DNA of 64,000 nt from Poseidonocella sedimentorum (GTDB lineage Bacteria > Pseudomonadota > Alphaproteobacteria > Rhodobacterales > Rhodobacteraceae), in the NCBI RefSeq assembly GCF_900116005.1, contig NZ_FOYI01000006.1:1-64000 (forward strand), in the 5' to 3' direction. The position numbers were made by a program, and so were the translations under genes. The notes under the pieces are model-generated. The model was not told the origin of the DNA. It was given only the letters and a program-made list of their open reading frames with translations, and did not search any database. Positions 7,657-16,186 of this stretch are shown here, in pieces. Within the stretch, counting starts at the first letter, position 1, and every line of letters begins with the position of its first letter.

Positions 7657-8642
7657 TCAACCCCTTCATCATTCCCTCGTTGGCAAACCTGAATGCGGAC
7701 CTGGCGCAGCGGCATTTCCCGCTCGCCAGGGGCGAGGAACTTCAGCAGACCTTCGCGCAGCTCTTCAGTCGCCACTTGGGGCGTCTGCGGTCCGGGAAGG
7801 GCTTCGAGGCACGTAGCCTCCTTGTGACGGGGCTGTCTGGTTCTGGCAAGACCGCCGAGATCTCGGACATGCTGAACCGCTTCAACGAGACCGCCGTTCT
7901 CTTGCCGGACGGCAAGGATGCGCGGTTTGCAAGCTGCGTGCTTGAGGCGAAAGGGTCCTGGAAGGATCTTGGCCGCAAGACGCTTCACGCCTTGGGCTAT
8001 CCCATTACGAACAAGACGCGCCGGACCCAGTTTGAGATCTGGGATCTGGTCATCAAGCAGGCCAAGCTCCAGGGCGTCATCGGGATCTACTACGACGAGG
8101 CCCAGCATATCATACGCGGAAAGTCGGATGCCGAGGTTCTGAGCGTCCTGGATGCGTTCAAGACGCTCATGAAGTCACACGACTGGCCGCTAATGCTAAT
8201 CCTCTCGGGCGTGCCGGAACTGGGTGACTACGTGCAGCGCGAGCCACAGCTCGATCGACTGATGACCAGGATCGAGTTCCTGGAAATCGATCTGAGCAGT
8301 GCGCCCGGGCATCCGGCACAGGACTACGAAACGCTCAACGAGATCGTTGGCAGCTACGCGATCAGCGCGGGGCTCGATGTAGATGCGAGCCTGCCGACGG
8401 GAGATTTCCTGCACCGCCTCGCGACTGCCGGCGCATTCAGGTGGGGCCTGGTCATCGACATCGTTGTCGATGCCGTGGCGCTTGCCGTTGCCAGGAGGGA
8501 AGGGGTGGTAGAGCGGTCGGATTTCGTGTCGACCTGGTGCGAGAAAACCGGAATGAACCAGCTAGCGACGCCGTTCACGCATGACAGCTACGAGAGGATG
8601 TTCCGGCGGGACAAGCCGTTCCGGGCTGCCATCGGCACCTGA
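7653..8642 (+). CDS. tnsC: TnsC/TniB-like AAA+ transposition ATPase
   Basis: 329 residues, GTG start overlapping the tnsB stop (GTGA). TnsC-family ATPases bind target DNA, receive the target signal (normally from TniQ/TnsD) and activate TnsAB. Walker A is GLSGSGKT (K66) and Walker B is GIYYDEAQH (D148, E149). A sensor-type segment (LILSGVPEL) and a C-terminal helical lid follow. No TniQ/TnsD or TnsE gene follows: a terminator comes 25 bases after the stop. The targeting partner is therefore missing, encoded elsewhere, or not needed. Confidence 0.9.
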   Translation: MINPFIIPSLANLNADLAQRHFPLARGEELQQTFAQLFSRHLGRLRSGKGFEARSLLVTGLSGSGKTAEISDMLNRFNETAVLLPDGKDARFASCVLEAKGSWKDLGRKTLHALGYPITNKTRRTQFEIWDLVIKQAKLQGVIGIYYDEAQHIIRGKSDAEVLSVLDAFKTLMKSHDWPLMLILSGVPELGDYVQREPQLDRLMTRIEFLEIDLSSAPGHPAQDYETLNEIVGSYAISAGLDVDASLPTGDFLHRLATAGAFRWGLVIDIVVDAVALAVARREGVVERSDFVSTWCEKTGMNQLATPFTHDSYERMFRRDKPFRAAIGT

Positions 8643-8666
8643 CCCTTCAGGATAATTCAGTCTTCA

Positions 8667-8698
8667 AGAAACCTGCGCTTCGGCGCGGGTTCTTTTAT
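8667..8698 (+). terminator. Intrinsic terminator of the tnsABC operon
   Basis: AAGAACCTGCGC (8667-8678) pairs with GCGCGGGTTCTT (8683-8694), with one wobble, around a very stable TTCG loop. A short T run closes it. It lies 25 bases after the tnsC stop and ends the operon. Confidence 0.85.
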
Positions 8699-9065
8699 GC
8701 CTGGATGCTGGCGCCCGGATGCCCGCACCAGCTAAGCCGCTGATGCTGTGCAGGTTTTTGGTTTCTGCGCAGGCATATGCTTTCATTCTGGAGATCGCGT
8801 CCGGCAAGTTGTTGAAAATGTTTATGGATTCCTGGCGCCGAATCGGAAGTGATTGATTTTGCGCATTCATCTGCTTTCCCTGACTGAAGTTGAAACGACC
8901 ATCGAAACTTGACCAAGGGACCCGTTCGGATGACCATTTGACAACCAAGTCGTGTCCATCAGGGCGGAGTTGTCTCCACAAATCCACGAGCCGTCTGCAC
9001 GATCGGCAAGATGTAGTAGGCAGTTCGATATATAGTCGACACAACAGTTATAGACAGTTATGATA
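8699..9065. other. Non-coding right flank of the tns cassette, with candidate end sites
   Basis: There is no credible gene. The stretch holds the tandem sites TTGAAACGACCA (8890-8901) and TCGAAACTTGACCA (8902-8915), a possible terminal repeat (AGTCGACACA, 9034-9043) and the direct repeat ACAGTTAT at 9044-9051 and 9054-9061. This arrangement fits a transposon end lying against the broken kinase gene that begins at 9066. Confidence 0.5.
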
Positions 9066-11897
9066 CTACGGTTTCGCCGTCATCCTCATCGCCGGGGTGA
9101 CGCGGTAGCCGGCTTTTTCCAGCAAGCTGGCAAGGACCCTGCGAACATCGTCTTCGTCCTCGACAAGCAGGATGTTGAAATCCCCGTGCGGCACGTCCGG
9201 CTCTGTCGGTTGCCGGCTCGCAACCTCGCCGGCGTCCCGACATGTCGCCGGGAAATACAATTTGAACGTGGTGCCGTGTCCGGGCTCGGAATAGACCTGC
9301 GCCGTGCCGCCCGATTGCTCGATAAACCCTTGAATCATTGCCAGACCTAGCCCGGACCCCGCGCCGGGCGCCTTTGTGGTGAAGAAGGGCTCGAAGATAT
9401 GCGACAGCTTTTCGGCGGCGATCCCGTGGCCCGTATCCGATACCGCAAGGATCGTGTACCGGCCGGGGGAAAGCTCCACGTCGCGCGCGTCGATATAGGG
9501 CTCATCGATCCGAATATTCGCCGTCTCGATGGTCAGTTTGCCCCCCTCGGGCATCGCGTCCCGCGCGTTCAGGATCAAGTTCAGCAGGGCGGATTCGGTG
9601 GAGGCGGGATCCGCTTCGATCGTCCAGAGCCCGGCCGAAAGCGAGGTCTCGATCTCGATCGTTTCCGGCAGCGTCCGCCCCGCCCATTTGCGCGTCTCGC
9701 TGACCAGCGTGTTCAGGTTAATGGGCTGCGGCTCCAGCCGCGCCTCCTTTGCGAAGGCAAGCATGCTCCGCGTCAGATCCGCGCCGCGCTTGGTGGCATT
9801 GATCCCCGCATCGACCATGTCGATCTGCTCGGGATCGGCGAGGTCGTCGCGCAGAAGCTCAAGGTTTCCCATGATGACCGCGAGCAGGTTGTTGAAGTCA
9901 TGGGCAATGCCGCCGGTGAGTTGGCCGAGGCTTTGCTGTTTTTGCACGCGGTTGTTCACCTCTTTCTGATGTTCAAGCTCGCGTTCCTTTTCGACCTGCT
10001 CGGTCACGTTCACGGCCAGACAGAAGAATTGGGTCGACCCATCTTCTTGCCGTTTGGGAAGCCCGCGCTCCTCGACCCAGATGCGCTGTCCCTGCGGTGT
10101 TACGAAGGGCAGGATCGCGTGCCAGGGATGCAAGTCGCGCGTCGCCGCCGAGATGCTCCTTATGACCTCGTCGCGCTCCGCGCCTTCGGGCATCTGGTTC
10201 CACAACGCCATGATATCCGCTTCGGCGACCTCTGCATCGATACCCCAGATCCGGAAGCACCCTTCCTTGTTCAAAAACCGCACGGTATCGTCCGGGCCGG
10301 GCGCATCTTGTCCCGCCGGAATGGTGTACGTGATGGCCGCCCCGTCGATATTCCGCAGAACTTCTCGCAACTGCCCTTCCGCCGCCTGTCGCTTGCGCTC
10401 CTCGCGTTTGCGAAAGGATATATCGCGGATGACCAGCAGGAATTCATCGGCGTCCACAACGGGACAGATGCGCGCCTCGAAAACCTTTTCGGCGCCTCCG
10501 ACCTCCATTTGGTAATCCCAGGTGGAGATGGTCTGGCTGTCCTGCGCCACTTGCAGGCGGTGCTCGAATTCCTCGCCCGTTGTCTCGGGAATGACACTGG
10601 ATATGCGTTTTCCGAGGAAACACTCGGGAGGCTTCAGCAGATCGCCTTTGTTCCCGGATTTGAAGTCGATGACCCGCCCCTCGCGATCGAGGTGGAAAAA
10701 CAGGTCCGGCAGCGCCGACAGGAGCGCCGACATCTGTCGCGAGGTGCGTCTTTCGGCGTCTTCGGCGATCTGGCCCCGGTGCCATATTTCGCGGACACCT
10801 TCGGTGAAACGGACCATGTCCGAGGCATCCCCGTCGGGCCTCTCCGGGTGGTTCTGGTCAGCGCGGGGGTCGGTTCCGATGGATTCGAGCTCGGCCTGCG
10901 CCACGCTCAGGGGCTGCAGGATCAGCCGGCGGAATTGCAGCGAGGCAAAGACCCATGATCCGAGCAGGCCGAGTACCAGAAGCGCGAAGCGGTTGAGGTT
11001 GCGGGTGTTGGCCGCGCTGAGCGCCGCGTCGATTGGAATGCCAATCGTCATGCTGACCATGTCGACCCCGCCCGCCGAGAACAGCGCCCGTTTGTCGTAG
11101 ACACGCCGCGCGCCATCGGGATCGCGCCGCGCGCGCGCGCCCTCGGGCAGGTCTCCGGGACGGTCGAGGCCGCCTTCGCGTTTCTCCGTGCCGATCAGGC
11201 CAGGCCGGGGCGGGAAGTGCGCCAATAAAATGTAGTCTGAATCAACAATATACGCGATGCTGCCCTCGGGCAAATCTGCCGCGGCGAGTGCGTCGCTCCA
11301 CCAGTCGAGCGAGACAACCGCGACAGCGGCGCCAACGGGTGCAGCGCCCTGCGTTTCGTCATAGACGGGGTAGGCGAAATTGACGGTGACTTTCTGCACC
11401 GCGCGATCGAGCTGAAAGGTCCCCACGCTGAACTCTTGCGCCTCCAGCGCGCGGCGGATGTAGGGGCGATCCGCCACGTTCACCGCGCGCGAAAGCGGCA
11501 GAGCATTGCACAATAGCGTGCCGTCACTGCGCGGCACGCCGAAATTGACGTATCTTGGCTCCAATGGAAGCAATGCGGCCAGATAGGCGCTGCAGTCGGG
11601 AGAAGAGGGCGCGCGCGCCGCGGGCGACAGCGCGATCTGCATCAGGAGCGTGCGGGTGTGTGTGAGCAGGTCTTGTTGCGCCTCGACAAGGTTCTCCGCC
11701 AAGCTCTGCGCGATTTCGATCTGCCCGTTCAGGGTTTCGCGCCGTTCCTCCACCGCCATCCAGAGCATGGCGAGCGAAAGTGGAACGACGATCAGAAGGG
11801 CAATAATGGCGAAGCGGGTACGCAGCTTTTCAATGACCGCCGACAGGCTATCAGACAACCTCTGTTGAGTGGTCCCTGTGACTGCCAACTTAAACAT
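9066..11897 (-). pseudogene. Hybrid sensor histidine kinase truncated in its receiver domain
   Basis: 943 residues. Order: short cytoplasmic start, membrane span (about 31-49), extracytoplasmic Cache-like sensor (about 50-295), second span (about 301-320), HAMP-like linker, two PAS domains (about 390-500 and 520-640), HisKA with the phospho-acceptor in GGIAHDFNN (H666), and HATPase with DTGHG and GSGLGLA. A receiver domain starts at about residue 908 (NILLVEDEDDVRRV) but stops after about 35 residues with a non-homologous tail (MRMTAKP). It therefore lacks the phospho-accepting Asp and most of the fold (about 120 residues normally). The break lies next to the candidate right end of the tns element. 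The kinase core is complete and may still act, but output through its own receiver is lost. The signal sensed is unknown. Confidence 0.85.
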
Positions 11898-12213
11898 CCT
11901 ATCCGAACAGCTATGAGATTTTTCGATCCCATTTTCACTTCGGCACTCGCAACAGCCACCAACAGAGGCCGTGTTCTACGGCGGTGTCTTGACACTGTAG
12001 CTCAACTCTAGCGCGAACAGTAAGGTTTTTGTCTAGGGGTTTCCCGCAGGCCCAAGGGCGATCCTTTGGATAGGTCACTCGGTCGCAGATCAATTGCGGG
12101 GGGCAAAAACCGGGCAATTCAAGGTCGGGCTCCGAACCAGTAACACCAGAGGCTCGGGAGTGCTGCCCACCGCGCCACAGGGGCGGTGGGCCAGACGTGG
12201 TGTCCCTGCCGGG
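11898..12213. other. Intergenic region between kinase and reductase genes
   Basis: No gene is seen. It lies upstream of the leftward kinase gene and downstream of the leftward reductase gene, so it should hold the kinase promoter (near 11900-12000) and the reductase 3' end. Confidence 0.5.
12165..12191 (-). terminator. Possible terminator after the SDR-like gene
   Basis: GCCCACCGC (12165-12173) pairs perfectly with GCGGTGGGC (12183-12191), 22 bases beyond the stop of the leftward reductase gene. No T run follows on that strand, so it may only slow transcription or protect the 3' end. Confidence 0.35.
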
Positions 12214-12816
12214 TCAGGCGGACTGCATCAGCAGCGCCTTGCCGTCGAATTCGCCGGTGGTCGCGGCGGTCGCCAAGACCCGGGCCACGTCGGCGCGGCT
12301 GGCTTCGGCGGAGGTGTCCACGTCATCGCCAAGCACGACATCCTCGCTGCGCCCATCGTCGGTCAGGGCCACCGGGCGCAGGATGGCGTAGGTCAGGCCG
12401 GAGGCCTTGAGGTGCTCGTCGGCGTCATGCTTGGCCTTCAGGTAATGCGCCATTGCGCCGGAGGGATCGGACTGATCGGCGCCGACTGAGCTGAGCATGA
12501 CGAACCGTTCGGCCCCGGCGTCGCGGGCCAGATCGACGAGCCGCATCGCGCCGTCGCGGTCGACTTTGTCGGTCATCTCGGGGCCGGTCGAGCCGCCGGA
12601 TCCGGCCGCGAAGATCACCACCTCCGCGCCGTCGCAGGCGCCCGGTTTCAGGTCGGTCAGGTCCGCCTGGCGGAGGTGCGTCTCCTCCGGCAGAACGCTG
12701 GTGTCCGAGCCGTCGCGGACGAGGGCGGTGACGCTGTGCCCTTGATCCACGAGGGTACGGGCGAGGATGCGGCCGGTCTTGCCGGTAGCGCCGGCGATGA
12801 GAATGGTCTTGGTCAT
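12214..12816 (-). CDS. NAD(P)H-binding atypical short-chain dehydrogenase (NmrA-like)
   Basis: 200 residues. A Rossmann fold opens with ILIAGATGKTG, the glycine-rich nucleotide-binding motif of atypical SDR/NmrA-like proteins. The later FVMLSSVGAD and the YLKAKHDADEHLKASGLTY region (YxxxK-like) match small one-domain reductases of the YwnB/YhfK type. Substrate unknown. The gene follows a GST-like gene by 17 bp in the same direction, so they are probably co-transcribed. This suggests a redox or detoxification role, with the MDR oxidoreductase divergent from the pair. The first ATG is well placed. No membrane segments or signal are present. Confidence 0.85.
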   Translation of the reverse strand: MTKTILIAGATGKTGRILARTLVDQGHSVTALVRDGSDTSVLPEETHLRQADLTDLKPGACDGAEVVIFAAGSGGSTGPEMTDKVDRDGAMRLVDLARDAGAERFVMLSSVGADQSDPSGAMAHYLKAKHDADEHLKASGLTYAILRPVALTDDGRSEDVVLGDDVDTSAEASRADVARVLATAATTGEFDGKALLMQSA

Positions 12817-12833
12817 GGGATGTCCTTTTCGTG

Positions 12834-13448
12834 TCAGGTTGGCGGGGCCATCGGGCCCGCGGTTTGGGTGGCGGCGATGTAGCCGGGCTGCTGTTGCAGG
12901 GCGTCCCAGTAGGCCGCGATCCTCGGGTGGTCGGCCAAAAGGTCGAGCCGCGCGAGGAAGGCAATGAGGTAGGACAGCTGGATATCCGCCAGCATCGCGC
13001 GCGCTCCGAAGAAAAGGGGCCCGTCGCCAATGGCTTGCGCGATGTAGTTGAGATGACGGTCTAGCGCGCCGCGCGCTTCCTGCGGCACCGGCTCGCCCGC
13101 GAAGGCGGGCAGGATGGCCTGCAGCGCCACCCCGGCCAGGGACGACTCTACGTAGTCCAGCAGCGCTTCATGCTGCCAGAATTCGGCCGTGCCGCGGGGC
13201 GGGGTGTGGCTGTCGTCGCCGTATTTATGCGCAAGATACCGCAAGATCGTCGCCGACTCGGCGATTTTCTCGCTATCGTCCTCGATCACCGGGGATTTCC
13301 CCAAGGGGTGAACCCGCTGCAACGCCTCAGGGGCGCGAAAGCTCTCGGTGCGGTCATAGTCGATGCGGTTGCAGGGCTGACCGAGATCGGCCAGCAACCA
13401 CAACACACGGGTCGCGCGGGAATATTTCAGGGCGTGCAGCGTGATCAT
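12834..13448 (-). CDS. Glutathione S-transferase family protein
   Basis: 204 residues, close to the usual GST length. The N-terminal thioredoxin-like domain (about 1-80) ends in the glutathione-contacting stretch KSPVIEDDSEKIAESATILRYL: the cis-proline of the SPV motif followed by the E/D-S-A-T-I pair. The C-terminal half is all-helical with the N-capping style segment LADIQLSYLIAFLARLDL. The substrate class is not clear from sequence. It is the first gene of a leftward pair with the SDR-like reductase. The 190-bp gap to the divergent oxidoreductase should hold both promoters and could bind a shared regulator, although none is encoded nearby. Confidence 0.85.
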   Translation of the reverse strand: MITLHALKYSRATRVLWLLADLGQPCNRIDYDRTESFRAPEALQRVHPLGKSPVIEDDSEKIAESATILRYLAHKYGDDSHTPPRGTAEFWQHEALLDYVESSLAGVALQAILPAFAGEPVPQEARGALDRHLNYIAQAIGDGPLFFGARAMLADIQLSYLIAFLARLDLLADHPRIAAYWDALQQQPGYIAATQTAGPMAPPT

Positions 13449-13637
13449 GTCGGCTCCTCGTTGCGTCGGAGGGCCAACCCCGCAGGCCGGATCGGGTTCC
13501 CGATTGCCGCGCCGCCGCCCGCATCATCACCGAGACGTGACCGCGATCGGCCCCGCGGCACGTATCGGCGGTGTGACATCGGGCCCGCGCGGTTTATCTG
13601 TCGCGGCAACGTGAACTCGAGGAAAGGATGACCGACC

Positions 13638-14750
13638 ATGGCCACCATTGGAAAACAGCTCTTCACCACATTGGACGCAGGCGGCACGCTGACCGTCGAG
13701 ATCGAAGAGGTGTCCTTCCCGGACCCTACCGGGAACCAGGTCTTGGTGAGAATGGAGGCGGCGCCGATCAACCCCTCCGATCTTGCCATCCTCGTGGGCG
13801 GCGCGGATGTCGAGAACGCGGAGTACACGCCGGGCAAGTTCGTCGCCGGGATGCCGGCGCAGGCCAACGCCGCCTCGGCGACGCGTCACGGGCTGAAACT
13901 GCCCGCCGGCAATGAAGGCGCGGGCACGGTGATCGCCGCCGGCGAGGGCGAGGCGGCACAGGCGCTGATGGGCCAGCGGGTCTCCTGCCTGCCGGGCGGC
14001 GCCTTGAGCCAGTACTGCATCGCCGATGCCGCCATGTGCCTTCCGCTCGGCGATCACTCCGCCGAAGAGGGGGCCAGCGCCTTCGTCAACCCGATGACCG
14101 CGCTTGGGTTTGTCGAGAATGCCAAGCGCGACGGACAGAGCGCCATCCTGCACACGGTCGGCGCGTCGAACCTCGGCCAGATGCTCACCCGCATCTGTCA
14201 GGAGGACGGGATGGGCCTTGTGAACATCGTTCGCAAGAGCGATCAGGTCGACGCACTCAAGGGGCTCGGCGCTACCCATGTGGTCAATTCCTCGGACGCT
14301 GATTTCATCGACCAGCTGACCGGCGCCGTTCGGGAAACCGGGGCGTTCTACGGCTTCGATCCGGTCGGGGGAGGCTCGCTTGTCGATACGTCCTTCCTGG
14401 CAATGGAGCGCGTCGCCGCCGAGCAGATGAGCGAGTACTCGCGCTATGGCTCGAACCAGATGAAACGCATGTTCATCTACGGCCGCCTTGACACCAGCCC
14501 CACGATCCTGACCGCCCGCTACGGGTTCGGCTGGACGCTCTCGGGCTGGCTGCTGTCCCCGTTCCTCCAGTCGGTCGGGCGGGAGACGATGGGCCGGATG
14601 CGCCAGCGCGTGCGCGACAACCTCACGACGACCTTCGCCAGCCAGTACAAGACGCGCGTCACGCTGGAGGAGATGCTCACCAAGGAGGCCGTGCTGGACT
14701 ATCGCGAGATGCGCACGGGCGAGAAATACCTCGTGACCCCCTGGGCCTGA
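13638..14750 (+). CDS. Zinc-type alcohol dehydrogenase-like (MDR) oxidoreductase
   Basis: 370 residues. The GroES-like N-terminal domain includes APINPSDLAILVGG and GNEGAGTVIAAG, hallmarks of the quinone oxidoreductase/enoyl reductase branch of the medium-chain dehydrogenase superfamily. A Rossmann domain follows (HTVGASNLGQMLTRICQ). The canonical catalytic zinc cysteines are absent, as is usual in that branch. The C-terminal 100 residues have an extension (FGWTLSGWLLSPFLQSVG) that may cover the active site or touch a membrane. A GAGGAAAGG-like site precedes the ATG. The gene is divergent from the GST-SDR pair, suggesting a shared detoxification or redox function. Substrate unknown. Confidence 0.8.
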   Translation: MATIGKQLFTTLDAGGTLTVEIEEVSFPDPTGNQVLVRMEAAPINPSDLAILVGGADVENAEYTPGKFVAGMPAQANAASATRHGLKLPAGNEGAGTVIAAGEGEAAQALMGQRVSCLPGGALSQYCIADAAMCLPLGDHSAEEGASAFVNPMTALGFVENAKRDGQSAILHTVGASNLGQMLTRICQEDGMGLVNIVRKSDQVDALKGLGATHVVNSSDADFIDQLTGAVRETGAFYGFDPVGGGSLVDTSFLAMERVAAEQMSEYSRYGSNQMKRMFIYGRLDTSPTILTARYGFGWTLSGWLLSPFLQSVGRETMGRMRQRVRDNLTTTFASQYKTRVTLEEMLTKEAVLDYREMRTGEKYLVTPWA

Positions 14751-14817
14751 GCCGCCGATGAAGCCGGCGCCGCCCGACCGTGGCGGCGCCGCAGTGCTCC
14801 GGTCCGGTTGCGGCCGC

Positions 14818-15960
14818 TCAGAGACCGGCGGCCTTGGTCAGGTTGACGCGGAACCGGTCGCGGCGGCGCTGATAGCGGCGGGTCATCTCAGCGGAGGCGT
14901 GCCCGAGCTGCTTCTGGACATAGCGTTCGTCGACCTCGGCGGAGCTGGCCAGACCCGCCCGCAGGGAATGGCCGGAAAACAGGGCAAGCCGGTCTTTTTC
15001 GGGAAGCTCCGAACGGATGCCCGCATCGAGCACCGTGCGCTTGATGAGCCGCGCCACGTGCTTGTCATTGAGCCGCGTCTCCAGCGCGCGCTTTCCGTTC
15101 CGCGACGTGCCGACAAAGACCGGGCCGAAGTCGATCTTGGCGAAATGCAACCATTGCTCCAGCGCATGCACCGGGCAGGTCTGATCGGTGGAGCCGCGCC
15201 CAATCTCGACCTCGCGCCAACCGGTCTTGGCGTTGAGCGTCAGCAGCGCGCCCTCGTCGAGGATCTCGATCCAGCCGCCGCTTCCCGGCGTGTCGTCCTT
15301 GTGCACATCAAGACCGACGATCTCGGACCGGCGCAGGCCGCCAGCGTAGCCGATCAGCAGGATCGCCCGATCCCGCAGCCCGCGCAGATCAAAGGGCAGC
15401 GTGGCCACCATCGCGAGGATGTCCTCGGCCAGGATCGCCTCCTTCTGCACCGGCGGGCGCGCGTGCCGGCGCTTGATCCCGGCCAGCACCGTCGCGATGT
15501 GGCGATCCTTGCGATCGAAGGGGACGCCGCGCTGCGCATAGGTCCAGGCAAGGCCCGAGAGACGCCGGTCAATCGTACTGACCGACAGGGCAGGGGCACC
15601 GCCCGCGCCTGAAGCGAGATCCGCGATGTAGAGCCCGATCAGCTCCGGCGAGGGGGGCAGCGGCTCGGCCCCCTTCACCCGGCACCAGCGCCCGAAATGG
15701 GCCCAGTCCTTGGTGTAGGCCTTGAGCGTGTTCTCGGATGCCGCAGCGCGGGCGTAATCGCGGGCGGTGTCTACCAGCCGATCAAGCGAGCCCGATCCCG
15801 CGACATGGGCGGGTAGGGCGATGCCATCCTGCGGGCTCTCATCGCCCTGTCCGACTGGGCGGGCGGGCTGCGGCGACTGGTCTTGTGCGCTGTCCGTCAA
15901 TTGACTGAAAATCCGTCTACGTTGAGGTTGTATGGAAGCGTAGCCCAGAGCGAAAGGCAT
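14818..15960 (-). CDS. Tyrosine recombinase / phage-type integrase
   Basis: 380 residues from the first ATG; frames starting further upstream would need a TTG. A SAM-like N-terminal core-binding domain (SENTLKAYTKDWAHFGRWC onward) is followed by the catalytic domain with the tetrad GGLRRSEIVG (Arg), SGHSLRAGL (His-x-x-Arg), LGHASAEMTRRYQRR (His and nucleophilic Tyr). It should cut and join specific DNA sites. It stands alone: no excisionase, phage genes or tRNA attachment site are visible nearby. It converges on the MDR gene with 67 bp between stops. It may be a remnant of an integrated element or a chromosomal integrase of the lone type often seen in Rhodobacterales. Confidence 0.85.
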   Translation of the reverse strand: MPFALGYASIQPQRRRIFSQLTDSAQDQSPQPARPVGQGDESPQDGIALPAHVAGSGSLDRLVDTARDYARAAASENTLKAYTKDWAHFGRWCRVKGAEPLPPSPELIGLYIADLASGAGGAPALSVSTIDRRLSGLAWTYAQRGVPFDRKDRHIATVLAGIKRRHARPPVQKEAILAEDILAMVATLPFDLRGLRDRAILLIGYAGGLRRSEIVGLDVHKDDTPGSGGWIEILDEGALLTLNAKTGWREVEIGRGSTDQTCPVHALEQWLHFAKIDFGPVFVGTSRNGKRALETRLNDKHVARLIKRTVLDAGIRSELPEKDRLALFSGHSLRAGLASSAEVDERYVQKQLGHASAEMTRRYQRRRDRFRVNLTKAAGL

Positions 15961-16186
15961 GGCAATTATCGGACAGAAGGCGAATCCACATGGCGCGGCG
16001 CTTTGGGACGTTTCCAAGGGAGAAAAGCGCCTTCAGTCGCGAGGCGAGGTGCCTGCCGCGACGCTCTGCTTCACCCATGCCCCCCGTCACAGAGCAGGCG
16101 CTGCGTCGTTGACTTGACGGAAATTTCTGGTCAGGCTCGCGCCCGTTGATTGCACAGATTTTGATATCACAGATTTGGAGATGACG
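15961..16186. promoter_or_regulatory. Divergent intergenic region between integrase and TIGR03032-like gene
   Basis: It must carry the promoters of the leftward recombinase and the rightward two-gene unit. TTGACTTGACGG at 16111-16122 echoes CCGTCAATTGAC at 15894-15905 as an inverted repeat about 215 bp away, which could be a recombinase-binding pair. This is a weak signal. Confidence 0.3.

Larger units (their letters stand above)
4384..9043 (+). mobile_element. Candidate compact Tn7-like element carrying only tnsABC (ends tentative)
   Basis: The three transposition genes are certain; the ends are tentative. TGTGTTGACT at 4384-4393 and AGTCGACACA at 9034-9043 form a 9-of-10 inverted match. 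Both start with the TGT/ACA typical of Tn7- and Mu-type ends, and both lie in non-coding DNA flanking the genes. I do not see a 5-bp target duplication for this pair, although ACAGTTAT occurs twice just outside the right end (9044-9051, 9054-9061). An alternative left end further left (near 401-505) would make the four-gene operon cargo. Confidence 0.35.

Noticed and set aside
8664-9044. A 126-codon minus-strand frame right of tnsC
   Set aside because: It runs across the tnsC terminator and the candidate transposon end and shows no protein family character.
12121-12200. Possible tRNA-like sequence near a hairpin
   Set aside because: The stem at 12165-12191 is a single long hairpin; no anticodon or T-arm consensus could be fitted.
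14818-16017. Longer version of the tyrosine recombinase
   Set aside because: The extension would need a TTG start with no ribosome-binding site, and the added residues do not fit the family; the ATG at 15960 is preferred.
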